Position numbers and translations under genes: made by a program
Shown: positions 1-8,942 of the stretch, one piece after another
Position numbering within the stretch: position 1 is the first letter of the stretch
Layout of the letters: each line of letters opens with the position of its first letter
NCBI GenBank assembly: GCA_024280035.1
Contig: JAJRQV010000009.1
Span: 1-64,000 of the forward strand
Origin: Campylobacterales bacterium
GTDB taxonomy: Bacteria; Campylobacterota; Campylobacteria; Campylobacterales; Sulfurimonadaceae
Direction: 5' to 3'
DNA length: 64,000 bases
Notes under the pieces: model-generated
Databases searched by the model: none
What the model was told of the DNA's origin: nothing
Seen by the model: the letters and a program-made list of their open reading frames with translations, nothing else

Positions 1-96
1 AGCACCCTCTTCTCCTGGAACTTCAACAATAGCTGCGGGATAAAGTCGTGTTACTTTTGTTAAATCGTATTCTTCATTTTTATAGCTATATATCAT
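1..96 (-). CDS. Unknown protein, N-terminal fragment cut by the window edge
   Basis: An open frame begins with ATG at 96 on the minus strand and runs off the window edge after 32 codons. Visible residues start MIYSYKNEEYDLTKV and continue through PAAIVEVPGEEGA. There is no signal peptide or membrane segment in the visible part. I do not recognise the family. The 53 bases to the stop of the upstream MFS gene would allow co-transcription. Only the open frame and position support the call. Confidence 0.45.
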   Translation of the reverse strand, partial: MIYSYKNEEYDLTKVTRLYPAAIVEVPGEEGA

Positions 97-149
97 TACT
101 ATTTCTTTTATCTTTTTTCGTATAATACCCGAAGGTAATTTAAACTCTC

Positions 150-1343
150 CTAAATATCATAATGTTTTCGGACATATATATAATAAATTGCAGCAATATA
201 AAAAGCCGAACCTAAACTCATTAATACATTTGAAATATTCCATGAAAACTCAAGCAATAATCCCACTACCAAAGAACTCAGTGAAGCCGTTAAAAGGAAA
301 ACCATATCATTATAGGCAATAACACGTCCATAATATTCTTTGTCTGCATGGGTTTGTATAAGGGTATAGGTGTATGACCACAGCGTAGTTGTTGCTAAAC
401 CTGTTAAAAAAGCACCCCCTAAACTAAGATAAAAATTTTCAAATATACTTGCCCAAAGAATCATAGCAAAGCCTTGAAACAAAAAGAGATAAGTTAGACG
501 TGCACTACTAATCCATTTACCTAAGAAAACAGGTCCTATAACTAAGGCAAGCGCGCGTGTTGCATGAATAATACCTAAGGCTAATGGAACAGCTAAAATG
601 GAGGCATAATACTCTTTAGCCATTAAAGCAACTAAGGCATCAAAAACAGTTAAACCTACTGCCGCATGCATAAAAATAAGATGTACAATTTTTGGGTTCT
701 TTTTTAAATAATGAATGCCCTCTTTGAAGGTGGTGAAAAAACTCTCTTTTATTTTTTCAAATTCAATATTTATTTTTAAATTAAGAAGTAAAACAAAGGC
801 TAAAACAAACAAAAATCCATCAATTACAAATGCCATTTTCACACCAAATTCATAAACAAGAAAACCACTAACTGCCATACCTAAGGTATAAGAAACAGAC
901 CAAATAATAGAATGTATTTCATTCGCATATTGTAAAGATTTACCGTCTAAGATTTTTGGTAATAAAGACATCTCTAAAGTAAAATAAAAACTTGCTGCAC
1001 CCATACGAATAAAAACCAATATAAAGAGTAAAAAAATCCATTTATTTGAACTTACAAGTAAAAAAGAGAATGTTGCAAAAATTTCAATTATAATAAGGGA
1101 CAACATTAACTTTTTTGGTGAAAATTTATCTATAAGTACTCCCGAAACCGGTGCTTGTAAAACACCAGGAAGAAAATGAAAAGAAGCAACTAAAGCAATA
1201 ATAAAAGCAGATACATTCAGTTCAATGAGTAATGTATAAATCGCAATATTAGAAAACCATGCACCAAAATACGAGATGAGTTGAATCAGACTAAGTCGTC
1301 GAAGTACCTCTTGTGTTTTTAGTAGATGTATATAGTGTTGCAC
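150..1343 (-). CDS. MFS-family transporter
   Basis: A 397-residue integral membrane protein with about 12 hydrophobic segments and very few charged residues between them, the usual size and layout of the major facilitator superfamily. A cytoplasmic loop near the middle (around residues 195-215, INIEFEKIKESF) separates two six-helix halves. The N-terminal half has the FSPKKLM type of short basic loop between helices 2 and 3 that matches the MFS motif A position. It resembles the MFS_3/enterobactin-exporter-like group, so drug or metabolite export is plausible, but the substrate cannot be read from sequence. It is monocistronic or precedes the unknown gene at the window edge, and diverges from flaG. 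Confidence 0.8.
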   Translation of the reverse strand: MQHYIHLLKTQEVLRRLSLIQLISYFGAWFSNIAIYTLLIELNVSAFIIALVASFHFLPGVLQAPVSGVLIDKFSPKKLMLSLIIIEIFATFSFLLVSSNKWIFLLFILVFIRMGAASFYFTLEMSLLPKILDGKSLQYANEIHSIIWSVSYTLGMAVSGFLVYEFGVKMAFVIDGFLFVLAFVLLLNLKINIEFEKIKESFFTTFKEGIHYLKKNPKIVHLIFMHAAVGLTVFDALVALMAKEYYASILAVPLALGIIHATRALALVIGPVFLGKWISSARLTYLFLFQGFAMILWASIFENFYLSLGGAFLTGLATTTLWSYTYTLIQTHADKEYYGRVIAYNDMVFLLTASLSSLVVGLLLEFSWNISNVLMSLGSAFYIAAIYYIYVRKHYDI

Positions 1344-1428
1344 AAAATTTATCCAAAAGTTTTTTCAAAGTGTAGCAGGCTAGAGTTAAAATTAAGTAAT
1401 TTTTTAAACTAAGTTGCCCTATTTTAAA

Positions 1429-1457
1429 TTAAAGTATTTTTATTAAGTACCGATTAT
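1429..1457 (+). promoter_or_regulatory. Sigma-28-like (FliA) promoter for flaG
   Basis: TTAAAGTAT (1429-1437) and CCGATTAT (1450-1457) are separated by 12 bases and lie 31 bases before the flaG ATG. They resemble the -35 (TAAAGTTT) and -10 (CGATAT/GCCGATAA) parts of flagellar sigma-28 promoters in Campylobacter and Helicobacter. The flagellar gene downstream supports the call; it is inferred from pattern only. Confidence 0.5.
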
Positions 1458-1488
1458 AAAGATATAGCCTAAAACTAAAGGATTAGTT

Positions 1489-1863
1489 ATGGAAGTAAAT
1501 GCGAATGGAATCGTACAGCAAAACCCTCAGGTTCAAGAAAAAGTACAAAGTACACAGGTAAAAGTAACACCAGAACAAGAAGTAAAAACACAGGTTCAAG
1601 CAGCTCAGGAAAAGTCTAATCATGATAAACCCCTTATTAGTGAATCTGATATTCAAGACTTAGTAGATACTTTAAATAAGTCATTAAGCCCTTTTAACAC
1701 CTCAATACGTTTTGGTTTTGACAACAGTAGTGAAGTTTTTTATGTTTCAGTAATTGACACTAGCACCCAAGATTTAATACGCCGATTTCCAGCAGAACAA
1801 GCACAGAGTCTTGCCGGTAAAATGAATGAAATTGTGGGCATCATTTTTGATGAAAAAGGCTAA
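1489..1863 (+). CDS. flaG: Flagellar protein FlaG
   Basis: A 124-residue FlaG-family protein. The N-terminal half (about 1-50) is low complexity and rich in Gln, Val and Lys, as usual for the family. The C-terminal domain (about 53-124) carries the conserved pattern: LNKSLSPFNTSIRFGFD, then a short strand FYVSVIDT, then IRRFPAEQ. FlaG influences filament length and usually sits with fliD and fliS; here it stands alone. A sigma-28-like promoter lies just upstream, which fits late flagellar expression. The gene is followed by a 151-base gap holding the argG promoter. Confidence 0.88.
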   Translation: MEVNANGIVQQNPQVQEKVQSTQVKVTPEQEVKTQVQAAQEKSNHDKPLISESDIQDLVDTLNKSLSPFNTSIRFGFDNSSEVFYVSVIDTSTQDLIRRFPAEQAQSLAGKMNEIVGIIFDEKG

Positions 1864-1969
1864 AAAATAGAAGTTATTTTCATCAAAAAACACCCACTTA
1901 CTTTAAATTTCATTCCAATTTCTTTCTCCACCTTAAATCATTAATCTCTTTATCATCTTTTTTTAGCTA

Positions 1970-1975
1970 AAATCG
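1970..1975 (+). promoter_or_regulatory. Housekeeping -10 box for argG
   Basis: TAAAAT at 1970-1975 follows a T-rich tract and lies 40 bases before the argG ATG. Campylobacterota sigma-70 promoters usually have a strong -10 and T-rich upstream periodicity in place of a clear -35, which is what is seen here. Confidence 0.45.
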
Positions 1976-2014
1976 CGATATTAATTAAACCAAATCCTCA
2001 AAAGAAGGTCTTTC

Positions 2015-3249
2015 ATGAAAAAAGAAGTAAAAAAAGTTGTTTTAGCCTATTCTGGTGGTCTTGATACTAGTGTTATTTTAAAATGGTTACAAGATGAGTA
2101 TAAATGTGAAGTTGTGACATTTACAGCTGATTTAGGTCAAGGTGAAGAACTTGAGCCTGCACGAATTAAAGCCTTAGAACTTGGGATTAAACCAGAAAAT
2201 ATTTTTATTGATGACCTTAAAGAAGAGTTTGTAAAAGATTTTGTATTTCCAATGTTTCGTGCTAATGCTATATATGAAGGGGAATACCTTTTAGGAACCT
2301 CAATCGCTCGTCCTTTAATTGCAAAACGTCAAGCTGAAATTGCAAAAATCACAGGTGCAGATGGTGTTTCTCATGGTGCAACCGGTAAGGGAAATGATCA
2401 GGTACGTTTTGAGATGGGTTACTTAGGTCAAGACTCTAGCTTAACGATTATTGCCCCATGGAGAGAATGGGACTTAAATTCTAGAGAAAAACTTTTGGCT
2501 TATGCAAAAGACCATGGTATTTCAATTGATAAAAAACATTTAGATGAAAATGGAAATCCATCAGTAAGCCCTTATTCGATGGATGCTAATTTACTCCATA
2601 TCTCTTATGAAGGTCTACACTTAGAAGACCCCAATGCAGAACCCGAAGACTCCATGTGGTTATGGACAAATTCTCCGGAAAATGCACCTGATGAAGCTGA
2701 ATATATTGAAATTGGTTACGCCCATGGTGATCCAGTAACACTTAATGGTGAAACTATTTCTGCAGCAACGATGTTAAAAACACTTAATGATTACGGAAAT
2801 AAACACGGTATTGGACGTATTGATATTGTTGAAAATCGTTTTGTAGGGATGAAAGCACGTGGATGTTATGAGACTCCAGGTGGAACTATTATGCTAAAAG
2901 CACACCGTGCAATTGAATCAATTACCCTCGATAGAGAAGCTGCTCACCTTAAGATGAGATGATGCCTCGTTATGCAAAACTTATCTATAATGGTTTTTGG
3001 TTTGCACCTGAGAGAGAGATGATGCAAGCTGCTATTGACAAATCTCGAGAGTTTGTTAATGGTGTTGTACGTCTTAAACTTTACAAAGGAAATGTTATGG
3101 TTGTGGGAAGACAATCAGCTGACTCTTTGTTTAATGAAGAGTATTCAACATTTGAAGAAGATGAAGTGTATAACCAAAAAGATGCAGAAGGTTTTATTAA
3201 ACTCAATGCCCTTCGTTTTATTATTGCGGGAAAGGCACGCAATAAATAG
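2015..3249 (+). CDS. argG: Argininosuccinate synthase, frameshifted as sequenced
   Basis: ArgG joins citrulline and aspartate with ATP to make argininosuccinate in arginine synthesis. The first frame gives 315 residues with the PP-loop motif YSGGLDTS at 12-19 and the family motifs [13 protein letters not shown] and TPGGT. It ends at a TGA at 2960-2962. The second frame starts at 2959 and supplies the rest: [15 protein letters not shown] through LNALRF. Together they make the normal length near 406 residues. Family members read [11 protein letters not shown] across the junction; here one base is missing around 2950-2956, so the D-E codons are out of frame. Nothing else is degraded, so a base-calling error or a very recent deletion is most likely. 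A hairpin follows the stop. Confidence 0.93.
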
Positions 3250-3257
3250 TTTTCTCT

Positions 3258-3274
3258 AGGGCTGTTTCAGCCCT
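3258..3274 (+). terminator. Hairpin terminator after argG
   Basis: AGGGCTG (3258-3264) pairs with CAGCCCT (3268-3274) around a TTT loop, 9 bases after the argG stop. The T tract after it is weak (acttcattt), so termination may be only partial. Confidence 0.55.
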
Positions 3275-3303
3275 ACTTCATTTACATATTCAAACAAATC
3301 TGC

Positions 3304-3385
3304 TAAAATCACAAAAACAAATAACTTTAACACAGAATAAAATTTTAGCTAATTAAAATAAAGCACTACCTGTGCGGTTTTTTTT
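3304..3385 (+). promoter_or_regulatory. Promoter and leader hairpin upstream of rplI
   Basis: A TAAAAT -10 box lies at 3304-3309. The transcript would then carry GCAC-TACCT-GTGC (3363-3375) followed by GG and eight T (3378-3385), which looks like an intrinsic terminator placed about 85 bases before rplI. A second inverted repeat, GTAAATGAGC-TTT-GCTCACTTAC, covers about 3414-3436. This arrangement could be an attenuator for the ribosomal protein operon, but only the hairpins are visible. Confidence 0.4.
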
Positions 3386-3469
3386 AGAAAAGAAACCCTA
3401 GTGTTAAGGTGGGTAAATGAGCTTTGCTCACTTACTATAAAATTAAAAATAGAAAAAGAAAGAGAACGC

Positions 3470-3916
3470 ATGAAAGTATTATTAACAAAAGATGTAAAAG
3501 GCCTAGGAAAAGCAGGTGAGATTAAAGAAGTTAAAGATGGGTATGGTCAAAACTTTTTAATTGGAAAAGGTTTTGCAAAAGCAGCAACTAATGCCGTCAT
3601 TAATCAACACAATGCCCAAGAGAAGAAAAAAGCTGAAAATGATGCTGCTGAACTGGTACATCTTAAAGAGGTAAAAGAGAAGTTAACAGAACTCACCACT
3701 ACCATTAAGAAAAAAGTAGGTGAAAATGGGCATCTTTTTGGTTCAGTAACTAAAGATGAAATTGCACATGCTGTTAAAGGTCAGCATAATATAGAAATTG
3801 ATAAAAAACATATTATTCACAGACTCTCTATGAAAGAGACAGGGATGCACGAGATTGATTTGAAACTTGGTCATGGCTTACATGCGATGATGAAAATTGA
3901 TATTGTAGCTGAGTAA
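3470..3916 (+). CDS. rplI: Large ribosomal subunit protein bL9
   Basis: A 148-residue bL9. The N-terminal domain has the signature [19 protein letters not shown] and [13 protein letters not shown], followed by the long charged connecting helix (about 40-75) and the C-terminal rRNA-binding domain ([15 protein letters not shown]). I chose ATG 3470, preceded by AAAGAAAGAGA, over upstream frame extensions because bL9 begins MKVLLTKDV. It opens the run rplI-hslV-hslU-era, a typical Campylobacterota order. hslV follows after 2 bases. Confidence 0.96.
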   Translation: MKVLLTKDVKGLGKAGEIKEVKDGYGQNFLIGKGFAKAATNAVINQHNAQEKKKAENDAAELVHLKEVKEKLTELTTTIKKKVGENGHLFGSVTKDEIAHAVKGQHNIEIDKKHIIHRLSMKETGMHEIDLKLGHGLHAMMKIDIVAE

Positions 3917-3918
3917 TT

Positions 3919-4455
3919 ATGTTTGATGCAACCACAATCCTTGCTTATAAGGGTAAAAATAGAGCCGTCATCGGTGGAGATGGTCAAGTAACCTTTGGCG
4001 ACTCGGTTTTGAAAAACAATGCGACTAAGATAAGAACTCTGTATAAGGGTGAAATTCTTGCTGGTTTTGCAGGTTCAACGGCAGATGCTTTTAATCTTTT
4101 TGATATGTTTGAAGAGTTCCTTGCTAATCGTAAAGGCGACCTTATCAAAGCTGTTATTGACTTTTCAAAGGCATGGCGTAAAGACAAGGTTTTACGTCGC
4201 CTTGAAGCCATGATGATTGTACTTAACAAAGAACATATTTTTATCTTAACAGGTAATGGGGACGTGGTGGAACCTGAAGATGGGGAGATTGCTTCTATTG
4301 GAAGTGGTGGAAACTTTGCGATTTCTGCTGCACGAGCACTTAAACGCCATGCAAATATGGATGAAGAAGCACTGGTAAAAGAGTCTTTACTGATTGCTTC
4401 TGAACTGTGTATCTATACAAACAATAATATTAAACTTCTCTCTTTGGACAACTAA
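3919..4455 (+). CDS. hslV: HslV, peptidase subunit of the HslUV (ClpYQ) protease
   Basis: A 178-residue N-terminal-nucleophile threonine peptidase that forms the proteolytic core beneath the HslU ATPase. The start reads [12 protein letters not shown]. The conserved TTI is preceded by a short MFDA extension, so a four-residue propeptide must be removed to expose the catalytic Thr, unlike the E. coli form where only Met precedes it. GGDGQVTFG and the G-rich GSGGNFA motif are intact. Its stop overlaps the hslU start (TAATG at 4453-4457), pointing to coupled translation and fixed stoichiometry. Confidence 0.95.
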   Translation: MFDATTILAYKGKNRAVIGGDGQVTFGDSVLKNNATKIRTLYKGEILAGFAGSTADAFNLFDMFEEFLANRKGDLIKAVIDFSKAWRKDKVLRRLEAMMIVLNKEHIFILTGNGDVVEPEDGEIASIGSGGNFAISAARALKRHANMDEEALVKESLLIASELCIYTNNNIKLLSLDN

Positions 4456-5783
4456 TGAACATGACACCTAAACAGACTGTAGCTTACTTAGATGAGTACG
4501 TTATTGGTCAAGATGATGCAAAAAAAACCATTGCAATTGCTTTAAGAACACGTTACCGTAGAATGCAACTTGAGGAAAAACTTCAAGATGAGATTATGCC
4601 AAAAAATATTTTAATGATTGGCTCTACAGGTGTAGGTAAAACAGAGATAGCACGACGTTTAGCTAAGCTTATGAACCTCCCTTTTATTAAGGTTGAAGCC
4701 AGTAAATATACTGAAGTTGGTTTTGTTGGACGTGATGTTGAGTCAATGGTACGGGACTTAGTTATGACTTCCATTGACATTGTTAAAAAAGAGCATCAAG
4801 AAAAAAGTATAGAACAAATTGGTAATTATGTTCTTGATAAAATTGTAGATAAGCTTCTTCCCCCTCTTCCTTTAATGGCAAGTGCTGAAAAAAAAGAAGA
4901 GTATAAAGTTTCACGAGAAAAGATGAAAGAACGTGTTATTAATGGAGATATGGATGAAAAGGTTATTGAAATTGAGATGCCTAGGGCAAGCATCGATTTT
5001 AATGATACCAACATGCCTCCAGAAATGGCAAAGGTTCAAGAATCTTTTTCTCAAATGTTTGCAGGGATGAACAAAGATGATCTTAAAAAAGAGGTTTCTG
5101 TTTTTGATGCCAAACATATTTTAAAAACAGAGGCTAATGATAAACTTTTAGATATGACTGCTGTTCATACCGAAGCCCTTAATCGCGCACAAACAGGTGG
5201 AATCATTTTCTTAGATGAAATTGATAAAATCGCGGTAAGTGCTAAAAATGATGGACGATCTGATCCCAGTAAAGAGGGAGTTCAAAGAGACCTACTTCCT
5301 ATTGTAGAGGGGTCAAATGTAAGTACAAAATTCGGACAAATAAAAACAGACCATATTTTATTTATTGCAGCCGGTGCTTTTCATGTCAGTAAACCCTCTG
5401 ACCTTATCCCTGAACTTCAGGGGCGTTTCCCTCTTCGCGTTGAGCTTAACCCTATGACAGAAGAGGCTCTGTACAAAATTCTCACCCAAACTAAGAACTC
5501 TCTACTTCGTCAGTATGAAGCACTATTAAAGGTAGAAGATGTAGAACTTAGTTTTGATGATAAAGCAATTAAAGCCCTTGCTAAACTCTCACATACAGCC
5601 AATGAAAAAACAGAAGATATTGGTGCTCGCCGTCTTCATACTGTAATTGAAAAAGTGATTGAAGACATCTCTTTTAATGCTGATGAAAGAGCAGGTGAAA
5701 AGATTGTTATTACCAAAGACCTTGTTCATGAAAAACTCGATATGCTTATTGAAGATGAAGATATCGCACGATATATATTATAA
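4455..5783 (+). CDS. hslU: HslU, ATPase subunit of the HslUV protease
   Basis: A 442-residue AAA+ unfoldase that recognises and feeds substrates to HslV. It starts [19 protein letters not shown]. The Walker A motif GSTGVGKT lies at 56-63 and Walker B IIFLDEID near 250. The intermediate (I) domain lies between them (about 110-230). GRFPLRVEL marks the sensor/arginine-finger region. The last residues, DIARYIL, are the family's C-terminal tail that inserts into HslV and activates it. Length and motifs are normal. era follows after 12 bases. Confidence 0.96.
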   Translation: MNMTPKQTVAYLDEYVIGQDDAKKTIAIALRTRYRRMQLEEKLQDEIMPKNILMIGSTGVGKTEIARRLAKLMNLPFIKVEASKYTEVGFVGRDVESMVRDLVMTSIDIVKKEHQEKSIEQIGNYVLDKIVDKLLPPLPLMASAEKKEEYKVSREKMKERVINGDMDEKVIEIEMPRASIDFNDTNMPPEMAKVQESFSQMFAGMNKDDLKKEVSVFDAKHILKTEANDKLLDMTAVHTEALNRAQTGGIIFLDEIDKIAVSAKNDGRSDPSKEGVQRDLLPIVEGSNVSTKFGQIKTDHILFIAAGAFHVSKPSDLIPELQGRFPLRVELNPMTEEALYKILTQTKNSLLRQYEALLKVEDVELSFDDKAIKALAKLSHTANEKTEDIGARRLHTVIEKVIEDISFNADERAGEKIVITKDLVHEKLDMLIEDEDIARYIL

Positions 5784-5795
5784 AAAAGGGATTAA

Positions 5796-6686
5796 ATGTC
5801 TGAAATAAAATCAGGTTTTGCTGCTATTGTTGGGCGTCCGAATGCGGGTAAAAGTACCTTAATGAATGCTCTTTTAGGTGAAAAAATTTCTATGGTTTCT
5901 CAAAAAGCAAATGCAACACGTAAACGTATTAACGCCATCGTTATGCATAAAAAGAACCAAATTATTTTTGTAGATACACCAGGGCTTCATGAAAAAGAGA
6001 AGATGCTCAATCAATTTATGTTAGAAGAGGCACTTAAAGCTATTGGTGATTGTGACATCATTCTTTTTCTTGCCCCTGTTACCGACTCAACTGAAGATTA
6101 TGAAAAGTTCTTAAAACTAACATCAAAAAGAAAACGCCCCCATATTGTTCTTTTATCTAAAATTGACCATGTTAGTAATGCTAAAATTTTAGAAAAAATC
6201 ACTGAGTATCAGAAGTTCCAAGATGAGTTCTTAGCTATTATTCCTGTTTCTGTCTCTAAGGGTGGCATTAATTTTGAAACTGTTTTAGATGAGACAGTTA
6301 AACACCTACCTGATTCTCCTTATCTTTATGATCCAGAAGATTTAACAACAGAAATGTTAAGAGATATCTACAAAGAGTTTATTAGAGAGGCTATTTTTGA
6401 CAATATTTCTGAAGAAATCCCGTATGAGTCTGATGTTTTAATTGATAAGGTTGAAGAGGGTAAAACCCTTGAAAAGATTCGTGCAACTATTATTGTTGAG
6501 AAACAGACTCAAAAAGGAATTATCATTGGAAAGGGGGGTTCTGCCATCAAACGTATTGGTCAGGGTGCACGTCTTCAAATTGAAAACCTTATTGGTAAAA
6601 AGGTCTTTTTAGATCTTTTTGTTTCTGTTAAAAAAGGATGGACAAATGATAAAAAATTCCTTGATGATATGGGCTATAAATTCTAG
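5796..6686 (+). CDS. era: Era GTPase
   Basis: Era, 296 residues, binds the 3' end of 16S rRNA and checks 30S assembly. G1 is GRPNAGKS (13-20), followed by DTPGLHE (G3, near 62) and SKID (G4, near 123). The C-terminal KH domain (about 200-285) has the GKGGSAIKRIGQGAR signature. Length is standard. The SD AAAAGGG lies 6 bases before the ATG. The stop TAG is followed immediately by the ATG of the next gene. Confidence 0.96.
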   Translation: MSEIKSGFAAIVGRPNAGKSTLMNALLGEKISMVSQKANATRKRINAIVMHKKNQIIFVDTPGLHEKEKMLNQFMLEEALKAIGDCDIILFLAPVTDSTEDYEKFLKLTSKRKRPHIVLLSKIDHVSNAKILEKITEYQKFQDEFLAIIPVSVSKGGINFETVLDETVKHLPDSPYLYDPEDLTTEMLRDIYKEFIREAIFDNISEEIPYESDVLIDKVEEGKTLEKIRATIIVEKQTQKGIIIGKGGSAIKRIGQGARLQIENLIGKKVFLDLFVSVKKGWTNDKKFLDDMGYKF

Positions 6687-7649
6687 ATGAAGATACTGTT
6701 TTATCTCTTCATTTCAAACCTTCTTTTTGCTGATAATTCTCTTATAGATTTATATCAGAAAAAAGGAATTAAAGCCATTGAAAAGAGCTTTGATGAAAAA
6801 TTAACGCAAGAGCAATATTGGACAGATAAACTTCAAAAGATTGACACTAAATTTGGGTATTTGGAGGATATCTATTATATTTTGGCCTGTAATAAAAGCG
6901 AAAAAAGCCTTAAACTTTATAGTAAAGATCAAAATAGTAGTTTTAAGCTTAATGTTGAGTTTTACGCATTTGTAGGAGAAAAAGAGGGTGATAAAGAAAA
7001 AGAAGGTGATTTAAAAACACCTATTGGTGTTTATAAAATATTACAAAGACTTGATAATGTTGACCCCTTTTATGGACCTCTGGCTTATGTTACTTCTTAT
7101 CCTAATACTTATGACAAGGTTCAAGGGAAAAAAGGGTCTGGAATATGGGTACATGGGCTTCCCTTGCATCAAGAACGTGATGATTATACCAAAGGATGTA
7201 TTGCTATTAATAACTCTAATATTGAAGATATAAAAGAAAAAATTGATTTTACAAAAACCTTGGTATACATCAATAAAGACAATTATCCTGAACTTAAAAA
7301 AGAGACCTTTTCCATTATCTTATCTCAACTTTTTCAATGGAGACAAGCGTGGAAATATAATAATATACAGACATACCTTAGTTTTTACGACAAGACATTT
7401 AAACGTCATGATGGTATGGTCTTAGAAAACTTTAAACGCTATAAAGAGAGAGTTTTTGCAAAATCTGAATCGAAACAGATAGTATTTTCTGATATCAATA
7501 TCATTCCTTATCCTAATAATAAACAAGAAAATATCTATTTCATCAGTTTTCATGAAGATTATTATTCAAGGTCATATCAATTTACTGGAGACAAAGAGCT
7601 TTATGTTCAACTTTCTGACAATATGTTAACTATATTGGCCGAAAAGTAG
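6687..7649 (+). CDS. csd6: Csd6/Pgp2-like periplasmic L,D-carboxypeptidase (YkuD fold)
   Basis: A 320-residue exported protein with a short signal peptide (MKILFYLFISNLLFA). A YkuD L,D-transpeptidase-fold domain spans about 75-200, with the catalytic stretch VHGLP and, 20 residues on, TKGCIAINN giving His and Cys. The C-terminal part (about 210-320) looks NTF2-like. This two-domain layout matches H. pylori Csd6 and C. jejuni Pgp2, which trim peptidoglycan tetrapeptides and set helical shape. Its direct neighbour is a Csd4/Pgp1-like enzyme, which supports the assignment. A true cross-linking L,D-transpeptidase is the alternative. Confidence 0.82.
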   Translation: MKILFYLFISNLLFADNSLIDLYQKKGIKAIEKSFDEKLTQEQYWTDKLQKIDTKFGYLEDIYYILACNKSEKSLKLYSKDQNSSFKLNVEFYAFVGEKEGDKEKEGDLKTPIGVYKILQRLDNVDPFYGPLAYVTSYPNTYDKVQGKKGSGIWVHGLPLHQERDDYTKGCIAINNSNIEDIKEKIDFTKTLVYINKDNYPELKKETFSIILSQLFQWRQAWKYNNIQTYLSFYDKTFKRHDGMVLENFKRYKERVFAKSESKQIVFSDINIIPYPNNKQENIYFISFHEDYYSRSYQFTGDKELYVQLSDNMLTILAEK

Positions 7650-8942
7650 ATGCGATATTTTCTTCTTTGTTTTCTTTTTTTTTCACTTTATGCAGATGAA
7701 AATTTCGATCTTTATAAACTGCACGGTAAAGAAAAAGGTCCTACTCTTTTAGTTTTTGGTGGTATTCATGGTAATGAACCTGGCGGTTTTTTTGCAGCCG
7801 CAATTTTAACACAACATTATAAAATAACTAAGGGAGCCTTATGGATTGTTCCTAATACTAATAAAGAGAGTATTATTAAGAACCGTCGGGGTTCTCATGG
7901 TGACCTAAACAGAAAATTTTCAAGTATCTTAAAATCTGATAAAGATATTTATATCATTAAAGATATTAAGTCTCTTATCACAGATAAAGAGGTTGACCTT
8001 GTTTTAAACCTACATGATGGACACGGTTTTTTTAGGCAAAAATACCAAAATACAATTTTTAATCCGGGAGCTTGGGGGCAGACCTGCGTTATTGATCAGA
8101 TGGAACTTGATCAAAATAGCAGTTTCGCGAACTTAGGCTGTATTGCACAACAAGTTAGTGATAAATTAAATAAACACCTTCTTCAAGACCATCATGGGTT
8201 TAATGTTAGAAATACAAAAACAAAAAAAAGAAAGAGTGAAATGCAACATTCTTTAACCTATTTTGCAATTAATAATTCTAAGCCAGCCTTTGCAATTGAG
8301 ACCAGTAAGGAGCTTCAAACGACTGCTTTAAAAGTCTATTATCAACTCCGTGCGATTGAAGCATTCATGCAAATTATGGGCATTTCCTACCAAAGAGACT
8401 TCGAGCTAGACTCACAAAATGTTAATAATTTGACAAAAAAGGGTGGAAAAGTAGTCATTAATAGCAATATATCCCTTAATTTAGACAACTTAAGAAAATA
8501 TTTAAGTTTTATTCCGCTACAATCAAATAAGAACGAGTTATACTTCTCGCACCCTCTAGGCGGTGCTGTGGAGAGTAATGGGTTTATTGATTTGTACATT
8601 GGACATAAAAAGATTTCACGTTTAAAAAAGGCAAAGTTTATCATACAAAAATGTGAAGGTCCTTTTGAAGCAATAATAGATGGAAAGAAAAAATCTATTC
8701 ATTTACCTTCAGAAGTTAAAATTATGGACGATATAGTCTTTAATGCACCAAGAGGATACCGATTAAATGTAATTGGATTTACGGACTCAAGGTACAAAAA
8801 TGAATTGGGAATAAAAATTGCTAGACCATTAAAACGATTCTCTTTAGATAAACAAGAGAATAGGTTTAGAGCTGAGTTTTATAAAGACAATGCTTTTTGT
8901 GGAATGGTAATTTTAAATTATGTAGCTAGGAAGAATGAATGA
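7650..8942 (+). CDS. csd4: Csd4/Pgp1-like periplasmic D,L-carboxypeptidase (M14 family)
   Basis: A 430-residue exported zinc carboxypeptidase with signal peptide MRYFLLCFLFFSLYA. Zinc ligands are visible as H40-x-x-E43 (GGIHGNEPGG) and H122 (LNLHDGHG), and GDLNRKF gives the substrate-binding Asn-Arg pair. C-terminal domains of about 180 residues follow the catalytic part, as in H. pylori Csd4 and C. jejuni Pgp1, which cut muropeptide tripeptides to dipeptides and are needed for helical shape. The gene abuts the Csd6-like gene and overlaps the next gene by ATGA, so peptidoglycan trimming and the secretion-like machine downstream share a transcript. Confidence 0.85.
   Translation: MRYFLLCFLFFSLYADENFDLYKLHGKEKGPTLLVFGGIHGNEPGGFFAAAILTQHYKITKGALWIVPNTNKESIIKNRRGSHGDLNRKFSSILKSDKDIYIIKDIKSLITDKEVDLVLNLHDGHGFFRQKYQNTIFNPGAWGQTCVIDQMELDQNSSFANLGCIAQQVSDKLNKHLLQDHHGFNVRNTKTKKRKSEMQHSLTYFAINNSKPAFAIETSKELQTTALKVYYQLRAIEAFMQIMGISYQRDFELDSQNVNNLTKKGGKVVINSNISLNLDNLRKYLSFIPLQSNKNELYFSHPLGGAVESNGFIDLYIGHKKISRLKKAKFIIQKCEGPFEAIIDGKKKSIHLPSEVKIMDDIVFNAPRGYRLNVIGFTDSRYKNELGIKIARPLKRFSLDKQENRFRAEFYKDNAFCGMVILNYVARKNE

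Noticed and set aside
3035-3259. 74-codon frame overlapping the end of argG
   Set aside because: It lies out of phase inside the conserved C-terminal part of ArgG.
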